A stretch of 7,006 nt of DNA from JAEXNA01 sp041676625 (GTDB lineage: Bacteria > Vulcanimicrobiota > Xenobia > Xenobiales > JADMJV01). Within the stretch, counting starts at the first letter, position 1. Every line of letters begins with the position of its first letter. The stretch is taken from NCBI GenBank assembly GCA_041676625.1, contig JBAYRN010000205.1, forward strand, positions 1-7,006, in the 5' to 3' direction. The notes under the pieces are model-generated. The model had not been told where the DNA came from. It saw only the letters and a list, made by a program, of their open reading frames with translations, and made no database searches. Positions 1 to 5,500 of the stretch are shown in pieces. The translations under genes were made by a program, and so were the position numbers.

Positions 1-533
1 AAAACCCCACCGGGAAACACAACAACTGGGCGTTGGGCGCAACCTACAAGTTCGACCAACCGCGCATCAAAGTGGACCTGGGCTACGAGCGTCACGACTA
101 CGAACGTAGATCCGCGCTGGGCGGTACTCCCCTTCTGGCGATGGCTGGTAGCCAGAACAACATCGACCTGGAAATCAGCAGCCTCCACGGTGAAATCGGC
201 TGGGAAGCCACTGACAAGTGGACCCTCCGCGGTGGTGCTGACTGGGTGAACATCAATGGCCACTACGACCCCGCCGGCGTCTACAACGCCTTCGCGTTCC
301 AAACCGGCCAGACCAACTTCAAGACCGTGGACAACGACCAGATCATCCCCTTCATCGGGTTTGACTACGACGTCAGCGAAAACACGACTTGGAACATGGA
401 CCTGCGCTACTACAGCACAGACTCCAATGTGGGCACCCCTACCACTCTGACCAACGGATCCGTTGGGCAAACTCAGAACCCGTTTGACTTCAGTGGCATT
501 CAAGTGACCACTCAGTTCAAACTCAAGTTCTAA
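1..533 (+). CDS. C-terminal part of an SLH-type outer-membrane porin (5' end outside window)
   Basis: The frame is open from base 3, so the gene begins left of the window; the TTG at 33 is internal and has no ribosome-binding site. The visible 176 residues are alternating polar and aromatic beta-strands (GATYKF, VDLGYERHDY, WTLRGGADWV, TWNMDLRYYS) and end in QFKLKF. A terminal phenylalanine after such a strand is the usual signal for beta-barrel assembly in the outer membrane. The last 120 or so residues align by eye with the end of the gene at 805-3549 (NNIDLEIS/NRVDLNFR, INGHYDP/IKGHFDP, GIQVTTQFKLKF/GIQLTSQFSLKF), so the two are tandem paralogues. The role is inferred as a barrel of the outer membrane, probably with an N-terminal SLH anchor like its neighbour, but that part is not visible. 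The gene is followed 11 bases later by a strong terminator, so it probably ends its own transcript. Confidence 0.85.
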   Translation, partial: NPTGKHNNWALGATYKFDQPRIKVDLGYERHDYERRSALGGTPLLAMAGSQNNIDLEISSLHGEIGWEATDKWTLRGGADWVNINGHYDPAGVYNAFAFQTGQTNFKTVDNDQIIPFIGFDYDVSENTTWNMDLRYYSTDSNVGTPTTLTNGSVGQTQNPFDFSGIQVTTQFKLKF

Positions 534-544
534 GAACAGAGTCA

Positions 545-588
545 ACAACAAAAAAAGGTCCGTCGAAAGACGGGCCTTTTTTTGTTGT
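545..588 (+). terminator. Strong rho-independent terminator after the first porin
   Basis: A near-perfect hairpin has arms at 545-564 and 569-588, 20 bp with one G-T pair at 559/574, closed by a GAAA tetraloop (565-568). Seven A residues (550-556) pair with seven T residues (577-583), so the T-tract forms the lower stem. By symmetry it could also stop transcription from the other strand, though no minus-strand gene ends here. It separates the two tandem porin genes into different transcripts. Confidence 0.92.
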
Positions 589-604
589 GAAGCCAGCATT
601 CATG

Positions 605-642
605 CGGTTTAAAAGGAGCTTAAAACAAATCTCCTTGAACCG
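605..642 (+). other. Stem-loop in the gap upstream of the second porin
   Basis: Arms CGGTT (605-609) plus AAGGAG (613-618) pair with CTCCTT (631-636) plus AACCG (638-642). The two helices are separated by a small internal loop (610-612 against 637) and capped by a 12-nt loop. There is no T-tract, so it is not a terminator. It lies in the 271-nt gap between the two porins and, depending on where transcription starts, may be part of the porin leader RNA or of the promoter region. I see no convincing -35/-10 pair in this gap. Function unknown. Confidence 0.4.
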
Positions 643-683
643 AAGGATATTCCTGAACAGGCCCAGAAAGGGCGGCGACTTAC

Positions 684-735
684 TTAGCAGGATTAGGTGT
701 GGTTGGGTGGTCGCGGAATGTGTCTTCCCTGCTAA
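684..735 (+). repeat. 8-bp perfect inverted repeat with wide spacing in the porin leader
   Basis: TTAGCAGG at 684-691 and CCTGCTAA at 728-735 are exact reverse complements, 36 nt apart. In RNA they could close a large loop containing the G-rich stretch around 696-716. In DNA they could be two half-sites for a regulator. An 8-bp match at this distance can also arise by chance, so this is a structural observation without an assigned role. Confidence 0.3.
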
Positions 736-763
736 TTTAGAGGAAACCTTAGGAAGGCTCTAG

Positions 764-805
764 ATGAGCAACGCACCTCCTGTATTGACACTAGGAGGCA
801 GATAG
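764..805 (+). CDS. Putative 13-aa leader peptide overlapping the porin start codon
   Basis: ATG at 764 opens a short frame reading MSNAPPVLTLGGR and stops at TAG 803-805. The last base of the stop is the first base of the porin's GTG start (TAGTG), the typical geometry of translational coupling. A good Shine-Dalgarno, AGGAAGG (751-757), lies 6 nt before the ATG, and an in-frame TAG at 761 fixes this ATG as the start. The peptide contains a Pro-Pro pair (codons 5-6, 776-781), a sequence known to slow ribosomes. Those same proline codons form the anti-Shine-Dalgarno arm of the hairpin at 776-798. I infer that translation of this frame opens the hairpin and hands ribosomes to the porin. No homologue is known to me, and chance occurrence of so short an ORF cannot be excluded. 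Confidence 0.45.
   Translation: MSNAPPVLTLGGR
776..798 (+). promoter_or_regulatory. Hairpin sequestering the porin Shine-Dalgarno
   Basis: CCTCCT (776-781) is an exact complement of the porin's ribosome-binding site AGGAGG (793-798). GT (782-783) can extend the stem with AC (790-791) across a bulged T792, leaving a 6-nt loop (784-789). The SD is consensus and sits 6 nt before the GTG at 805, so without control the gene should initiate strongly. Folding would hide it completely. The hairpin lies inside the leader ORF at 764-805, so a translating ribosome would melt it. Confidence 0.5.
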
Positions 806-3549
806 TGAAGCGCTTCAAATATCTCGTTTTGACGCTCAGTCTCATGCTCAGTTGGCCTGCCTTCGCGGCTCCACTGTTTCCCGACGTCCCAGAAAGTCAC
901 TGGGCCAAGGATGCAGTCGCCGCTCTCGCCGCAAAGGGTCTCGTCGAGGGTTACCCCGACGGAACTTTCAAAGGTGACCGTTCCGCTTCCCGTTGGGAGA
1001 CCGCGATGATCGTCGCACGTCTTCTGGCGAAGATGGAACAGGAACACGCGACCTTTGCCACCAAGGCCGAACTGGATGAGCTACGTAAACTCGTAAATGC
1101 CCTCCGTGAAGAGCTTGATGCTCTGGGGGTACGAGTCGACAATCTGGAAGAGAACGTTGATCGCATCGACAAACGGGTCACCGAACTCGAGCGAATCACC
1201 TTTTACGGATACGTCGACGCACGAGTCGCATTTCAAAGTTTCCGGAACGCGGGGCGCCCTTCCATGCGCTCCCTGAACCCCGCTGTTAACTACGACACCA
1301 TCGATTACAACGCCGTGGTCGGTAGCGCCGCGGGAGCGGGCGGGTTTATCAATTCCCCGGCCAACCCGGTGCCCAACGTCTTCTCGGGGATCGGCACCAA
1401 TCCGGCTTTACCCGGGCAGAGTACCATCACCCCGGCGTTCAACCCCTTCATCACGGGTGTGCTTACCACCACCAACTGGAGAACGGGGCGTCCCCTGACC
1501 AGCGGAACAGGCTTCACCGCCCGGGCCGTTTTGGGGATGGACATCAACATCAGCGACTCTTTTGACGCAGGCGTTGAGTTCTCGGCTTACACCTCTCAAG
1601 GTGACGCCGCGGTAGACGCCTGGTACGGTGTACAACAGCCTTATTTGAGCAACCCCTTCACCACCACCGTGGGCACCGGCGGCGCGGCTCAAGGCTTGAA
1701 CCATCAACCCTACACCCGCATGAACCTGGACCGATTCTGGATTCGGCACAACGACTCCGGAACCAAGCTGATCGTGGGCGCGTACAGCGAGCACGATTTC
1801 AACGACTCGGTTTACGTGGGTATGCTGAATCCGCAGGAGTTCGGGTCTGAATACCTGGACAATTACGGTTTCCTGGTCGACGGTAGCTTCGCCGTTGATG
1901 AAGACGAAGACATCAACATCAATTGGCAAGTTATGGGCTCTTTGCTTCCCTCGGGAAACACCGGGCCTCTGCCTATTCCTCCAGGGGCAGCTCTACCCGG
2001 TCTTGGGCTTGACTATCAATCCTACGTCCTGGGTGGAAAAATCGGTGTCGACTTCCACGATGAGCGCGGAAAGATCGATTTCAACTTCCTGAGAGCGGCC
2101 GACGAAGCCAGTGGCGGTGGACCGCTGACCACCGGTCTGATTCAGCGGTTCAACCTCAGCCGGCAGATGAGTTGGGTGAACCCCAACGGCTTCTATCGAG
2201 GCCAGATCGGGGGCATTCCCGGAGCGGTCGCCGGCATCGGCTCCACTTCCGACATCCGACCTGTCCCGATGAGTCCGTTTCCTCTGTTCGGAAACGACGG
2301 ATCACTGGCCGGAGCGGTTGCCGGTGGCTTGCCGCAAGGGGTTCCCAATATCGGTGGGATCGGGCCGCAAGCTCAGACCACTTACGGCATTCGAGCAGAA
2401 TACACGTTTGACATGGACTGGAGCCCTCGCATCTTTGGTGAGTGGGCCACCTCCGACTACCGGCCGAGCAAGAACTCGGTCTACAGTGCAAGCGGAGATG
2501 CCTGGCGAATCGGAGCCGACGCGCTCTTGCTCGACGGCGCCCTCAGCGTGGCCGGGGAATACCTCCGGGTCGATCCTCGGTTCTCGCCCTTCATCATCCA
2601 AACGCCAACGGTGGCGGGTATCAGTACTCCCCACTGGAAGACCCCGGGATTTCTGTACTTCCAAGATCTGTACTCCCTGCACGACACCTACGAGTTGCCC
2701 CACAACCGTCAGGGTTTTCGGCTAGAGAGTACCTGGAAGTTCTTGCCCACCGGTCGGCTGACCGTGGAATATGGAAGCTTCGATCAGGTCACCAATTCGC
2801 TGCAAGACGTGCGTTTCGGTACCAGTTCTCTGGGAGCAGGCATTCCGAACACCCCCGTTCTGGGCTTCAGCCCTGGTTGGATTGAACCGCTGTTCGGAGG
2901 TTACAACGTGGGCACTTTTGCCGCAGCCGGTGGAAACGCGTTTGCGATTCCCCTGGAAGACAACAAGGGTGAAGTTGAAAACCTGATGATCTCCGGTGGA
3001 TACAAGTACCTGTTCAACGAAGCGGAGAACAACCGTGGCGTCACCCTGAAAGGTGGTTTCCGGAACAACAACTTCGACCGTCGCTCCAACATGGCGGCCA
3101 TCGGCGCGGCCAGGGGTATCCCCGGCATCGGCCTGCAGGCCGAGAACCAGAACCGGGTGGACCTCAACTTCCGGGGTTGGAACGTGCAGGTGGACTACGA
3201 CATGACCGAGACCTTCATGGTTTACGGTGGGTTCACTCAAGTTGACATCAAAGGTCACTTCGACCCCTTGAACGTCAACGGCCTGTATGCCCAAACGGTT
3301 GGTACGGCGAACTTCAACAACCTCGACATCACTCAGACCTGGCCGGAACTCGGCTTCGAATGGAAGATCGAGGAAGACCTGACCTGGAGTGCCAACGGCC
3401 GCTACTTCAACTTCAGAGACAACATTCCTCAGCACGTCTTCAACGTGCCCCAGGTAGAAGCTCTGAACATCAACAACGGACCGCAAACTGCTCACCCGTT
3501 TAGCTGGGAAGGCATTCAACTCACTTCACAGTTCAGCTTGAAGTTCTAA
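805..3549 (+). CDS. SLH-domain outer-membrane porin / S-layer-like protein, 914 aa
   Basis: This is predicted to be an envelope protein that links the outer membrane to the cell wall and forms a pore. Residues 1-21 are a signal peptide (basic start, hydrophobic core, cut after AFA). Residues 24-75 are a single SLH domain (FPDVPESHWAKDAV, GLVEGYPDGTFKGDRS, SRWETA), which in OmpM/SlpA-type proteins binds modified peptidoglycan or a cell-wall polymer. Residues 84-131 form a heptad-rich coiled coil (LRKLVNALREELDALGVRV) that spans the periplasm. From 132 (ITFYGYVDARV) to the end there are repeated beta-strands with long Gly/Pro/Asn loops, finishing in QFSLKF with the terminal Phe of a barrel protein. 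There is no cysteine. It is much longer than OmpM (about 400 aa) and nearer the large Deinococcus SlpA. GTG is the start: consensus AGGAGG is 6 nt upstream, the signal peptide begins there, and the frame is closed upstream by TAA at 733. A leader ORF and SD hairpin suggest translational control. Confidence 0.93.
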   Translation: MKRFKYLVLTLSLMLSWPAFAAPLFPDVPESHWAKDAVAALAAKGLVEGYPDGTFKGDRSASRWETAMIVARLLAKMEQEHATFATKAELDELRKLVNALREELDALGVRVDNLEENVDRIDKRVTELERITFYGYVDARVAFQSFRNAGRPSMRSLNPAVNYDTIDYNAVVGSAAGAGGFINSPANPVPNVFSGIGTNPALPGQSTITPAFNPFITGVLTTTNWRTGRPLTSGTGFTARAVLGMDINISDSFDAGVEFSAYTSQGDAAVDAWYGVQQPYLSNPFTTTVGTGGAAQGLNHQPYTRMNLDRFWIRHNDSGTKLIVGAYSEHDFNDSVYVGMLNPQEFGSEYLDNYGFLVDGSFAVDEDEDININWQVMGSLLPSGNTGPLPIPPGAALPGLGLDYQSYVLGGKIGVDFHDERGKIDFNFLRAADEASGGGPLTTGLIQRFNLSRQMSWVNPNGFYRGQIGGIPGAVAGIGSTSDIRPVPMSPFPLFGNDGSLAGAVAGGLPQGVPNIGGIGPQAQTTYGIRAEYTFDMDWSPRIFGEWATSDYRPSKNSVYSASGDAWRIGADALLLDGALSVAGEYLRVDPRFSPFIIQTPTVAGISTPHWKTPGFLYFQDLYSLHDTYELPHNRQGFRLESTWKFLPTGRLTVEYGSFDQVTNSLQDVRFGTSSLGAGIPNTPVLGFSPGWIEPLFGGYNVGTFAAAGGNAFAIPLEDNKGEVENLMISGGYKYLFNEAENNRGVTLKGGFRNNNFDRRSNMAAIGAARGIPGIGLQAENQNRVDLNFRGWNVQVDYDMTETFMVYGGFTQVDIKGHFDPLNVNGLYAQTVGTANFNNLDITQTWPELGFEWKIEEDLTWSANGRYFNFRDNIPQHVFNVPQVEALNINNGPQTAHPFSWEGIQLTSQFSLKF

Positions 3550-3596
3550 GCTGCATCATCATCAGGTAGGTTACTTCCTGATAATCCGATAAAGGC

Positions 3597-3628
3597 GAGG
3601 GCCCGGTAGATTCTACCGGGCCCTTTTT
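3597..3628 (+). terminator. Rho-independent terminator after the 914-aa porin
   Basis: An 11-bp perfect GC-rich stem pairs 3599-3609 with 3613-3623 around a 3-nt loop (3610-3612) and is followed by TTTTT (3624-3628). An A-T and a G-T pair may extend the base by two. It lies about 50 nt after the porin stop codon and has no A-tract on its left side, so it acts on the plus strand. Confidence 0.93.
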
Positions 3629-3796
3629 CTTAGCCTGAGCCCTGCTGTTGCTCCACTTTCCCGGCTCTCCGTGCTGGACCGCCGCTCCTGGCTGGCGTAT
3701 GGGTCGTCGGACACTGGGGGGCAGGCGAGGCCACGTACCCGTTAGGCACCCGTCCCTACCGCCGCCCCACACCAACACCAACCACCTCGGGCAAAC

Positions 3797-3832
3797 AAAA
3801 AACGAGCCCCCAGCGATGAGGGCTCGTTTTTT
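3797..3832 (-). terminator. Terminator of the minus-strand secreted gene, probably bidirectional
   Basis: CGAGCCC (3803-3809) pairs with GGGCTCG (3820-3826) around a 10-nt loop. The stem is flanked by AAAAAA (3797-3802) and TTTTTT (3827-3832), which also pair, giving a 13-bp stem. On the minus strand it begins 16 nt after the stop codon of the gene at 3849-4400. The symmetric A/T flanks mean it should also stop plus-strand transcripts that pass the porin terminator. Confidence 0.9.
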
Positions 3833-3848
3833 GCTAGAACACTGCGTA

Positions 3849-4400
3849 CTATCGGCGATAGATTTGCTGGGGAATCGGCTCCGCAATCACGGGGTCTACC
3901 GGGTCCCAAACGCTAACCTTAACGTCGAAATTCTCTTTGCCGTGCGATTCAACTTTCACGATGATGCGCTCGTAATCGTTTCCGTCGCGGGGGATGCTAT
4001 ACCTACGATTCGTACGAATCTGATTAAAACTTCCCAGCAACCGCATATCCGGGGTGTAAAAGGATACGCGCATCCTTTCGGGAGTCAGGGCATAACGGCC
4101 ATCCAGGAACGGAAACACGTCGGCGATTCCGGTTCTTACATAGTTCAGCTCGTACTCTGCTCTGGTCGATTCGACAGACCAGTACTTGCCATTCACGGCG
4201 TCGAAGGTCACGTAGCTCTTTGGATACATGAAAAAGTTAGCAACTTTCGAAGGATACTGGAATTTCCGATAACTGTAGCTCCCGTTTTCGTACACGGTCG
4301 ACTCTACTCCACGATCGTCTTCGGCCGCCGCAGGTAGAGCCCCACACAGACCGATGACGAGTGCAGCGGCCACTACTTTAAGAATTGACCTCAATCTCAT
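3849..4400 (-). CDS. Small secreted protein of unknown function, 183 aa
   Basis: I do not recognise the family. Residues 1-26 are a clear signal peptide: MRLR, a hydrophobic stretch VVAAALVIGLCGAL, and a cut after PAAA. Cys19 lies in the hydrophobic core, but the preceding Leu18 does not fit a lipobox, so a lipoprotein is unlikely. The mature part of about 157 residues is rich in Tyr, Phe, Arg and Val, has no cysteine, and looks mostly beta-stranded (SYSYRKFQYP, SYVTFDAVNGKYWSV, RMRVSFYTPDMRLLGSF, YERIIVKVESHGKENFDVKVSVWDP). This suggests a beta-sandwich exported to the periplasm or beyond. AAAGGAG (4410-4416) lies 9 nt before the ATG and supports the start. The gene follows the ABC ATPase gene by 151 nt on the same strand and ends at its own terminator. 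Whether it is transcribed with its upstream neighbours is unclear. Confidence 0.82.
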   Translation of the reverse strand: MRLRSILKVVAAALVIGLCGALPAAAEDDRGVESTVYENGSYSYRKFQYPSKVANFFMYPKSYVTFDAVNGKYWSVESTRAEYELNYVRTGIADVFPFLDGRYALTPERMRVSFYTPDMRLLGSFNQIRTNRRYSIPRDGNDYERIIVKVESHGKENFDVKVSVWDPVDPVIAEPIPQQIYRR

Positions 4401-4551
4401 CCGGGTCTTCTCCTTTGGTTTTATTTGAGCTCAAGGAACGGAAGTGCCCCTCCCAACCCTTGGCGTGGTGACTCTCGAGCCACCGATTGAACATCCGTTT
4501 TCCACAGGTTGATCCGCTTTCCTCCATGGCAACCTTCGGAAAACCCATGTT
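4401..4551 (-). other. Gap between ATPase and secreted-protein genes, with a hairpin
   Basis: There is no T-tract terminator for the ATPase gene on the minus strand. A short hairpin pairs GGTGACT (4467-4473) with AGCCACC (4478-4484) around CTCG, with one G-T pair, and could structure the leader of the secreted-protein gene. I see no convincing promoter. The lack of a terminator is compatible with read-through from the upstream genes. Confidence 0.4.
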
Positions 4552-5496
4552 TTAGCGAGGTAGGCGCCGCCCGCCTCGTCCCAAAAACTCCTGATCTTCC
4601 ACATAGGAAACGATGGTAGCCCCCTCCTGGGCCATTTTCCTCAAGAGCGCGGTCAATTCTGAATCGGTTCCCTTAAAAAGAAATCTTACCAAATTCGCAG
4701 TGGTCACCGAGATGCTCAGATGATGCACGCTCGGCTCTTCATCCAGCACTCTTACCGCCTTCCTGAATCCAGACTCGAACTGCACCTGCATCATCTTAAA
4801 GCACGACAAGCTGGCCCTCAAATGACTGGTGGGGCCATAGGCGAGCACTCTCCGCGAAGTCAGAACGCACAGATGAGAAGCCACCTCCGAAAACTCTCCC
4901 AGGCAAGGCGCAGTGGCGATCAGAGTTGTTCCTCGTTCTTGCACTCTGGTGAGTACCGCCCGCATGCTCTGTTGCTCATTGCGATCCAGACGATGAAAAG
5001 GATCATCGAGAAACAGCAGGTGGGGATCCGACACGATGGCCCGGGCTACCGACAATCTCTTGCGAAGGGCAAAGGGAAGGTTTGCGATCTTCTCTCCTTC
5101 TTTACCGGAGAGCTCGCAGATTTCCAGAGTCCAATTGATCATGGGGCGCCGGTAGTGCTCGTCCACCGAATAGACATCGGCAAAAAAATCCAGGTATTCC
5201 CACACCTGCAACTCCTCGTACACCCCGGGAACCCGAGGAACCATCCCGACAGAGCGACCGGTGGGCCGAATCTGAGGCTTGCCTCGATACAAGACTCGCC
5301 CCTTCTTGGGGTGCCGCAAGCCGGCCAGACAGGCCAGCAATTCGCTCTTACCGGATCCCTGGGGCCCGAAGATTACGAAGATCTCCCCCCGACCCAGCGT
5401 GAGATGCAGATAGTCGGAATCACGAGCCTTGGCGGGTGAAAGATGAGGGGGTAGTAGCTTTTCTAAAGCTAGCAAGGTTGTGATCGCGGTACTCAA
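4552..5496 (-). CDS. ABC transporter-type ATPase with degenerate catalytic motifs, 314 aa
   Basis: The fold is that of an ABC-2 export ATPase (NatA/CcmA-like): a nucleotide-binding domain at about residues 10-230 and a C-terminal extension (231-300) resembling the DUF4162-type tail of that group. Walker A is intact (GPQGSGKS, 44-51). Walker B is LLFLDD (160-165). The other catalytic positions deviate. The Q-loop has Arg88 (MVPRVPGVYEEL) where Gln is normal. The signature is LPFA (140-143) in place of LSGG. The residue after Walker B is Asp165 rather than Glu. The switch position is Ala196 (LIATAP) rather than His. The D-loop Leu-Asp (170-171) remains. The protein probably binds ATP, but efficient hydrolysis as a homodimer is doubtful; it may be a regulatory or heterodimer subunit. 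The start is TTG, 4 nt after the upstream stop codon, with no clear SD; an in-frame TAA at 5512-5514 rules out a start further upstream. No permease gene is visible. Confidence 0.85.
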   Translation of the reverse strand: MSTAITTLLALEKLLPPHLSPAKARDSDYLHLTLGRGEIFVIFGPQGSGKSELLACLAGLRHPKKGRVLYRGKPQIRPTGRSVGMVPRVPGVYEELQVWEYLDFFADVYSVDEHYRRPMINWTLEICELSGKEGEKIANLPFALRKRLSVARAIVSDPHLLFLDDPFHRLDRNEQQSMRAVLTRVQERGTTLIATAPCLGEFSEVASHLCVLTSRRVLAYGPTSHLRASLSCFKMMQVQFESGFRKAVRVLDEEPSVHHLSISVTTANLVRFLFKGTDSELTALLRKMAQEGATIVSYVEDQEFLGRGGRRLPR

Positions 5497-5500
5497 CGGA

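Larger units (their letters stand above)
3550..3848. other. Convergent intergenic region between the two gene groups
   Basis: This 299-nt stretch has no gene I can support. It holds a small hairpin just after the porin (ATCAGG 3561-3566 with CCTGAT 3577-3582), the porin's terminator (3597-3628) and the minus-strand terminator (3797-3832). The 168 nt between the terminators (3629-3796) are C-rich on the plus strand and show no ribosome-binding site followed by a convincing frame. The plus-strand frame that crosses it runs antisense through the secreted-protein gene and is treated as a shadow. Confidence 0.7.

Noticed and set aside
584..615. Sigma70-type promoter TTGTGA / 17 nt / TTTAAA in the gap before the second porin
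   Set aside because: Both boxes match only 4 of 6 bases and the -35 overlaps the terminator, so it is not distinguishable from chance.
590..804. Known riboswitch class in the porin leader
   Set aside because: I could not match the conserved core of any class I know. The local hairpins and SD masking are reported instead without a ligand.
2722..3519. Minus-strand frame of 265 aa inside the 914-aa porin
   Set aside because: It is the mirror of barrel-coding sequence, with repetitive Val/Glu/His content and no supporting start signal.
3648..4337. Plus-strand frame of 229 aa across the convergent region
   Set aside because: It lies largely antisense to the secreted-protein gene, which has a signal peptide and SD. 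It has no ribosome-binding site of its own and its composition looks like a shadow. It also runs through the 3797-3832 terminator.
4342..4347. Lipoprotein signal at Cys19 of the secreted protein
   Set aside because: The residue before Cys is Leu rather than Gly, Ala or Ser, and a good signal peptidase I site (PAAA) follows.
4378..4527. Minus-strand 49-aa frame starting at ATG 4527 and overlapping the start of the secreted-protein gene
   Set aside because: A weak GAAGG lies 5 nt upstream, but the peptide has no signal, membrane segment or recognisable motif and its end overlaps the SD and start of a well-supported gene. It is possible as a coupled leader but unsupported.
4720..5439. Plus-strand frame of 239 aa antisense to the ATPase gene
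   Set aside because: The opposite strand encodes clear Walker motifs. The frame has a His/Arg/Gln-rich, motif-free composition typical of an antisense shadow.
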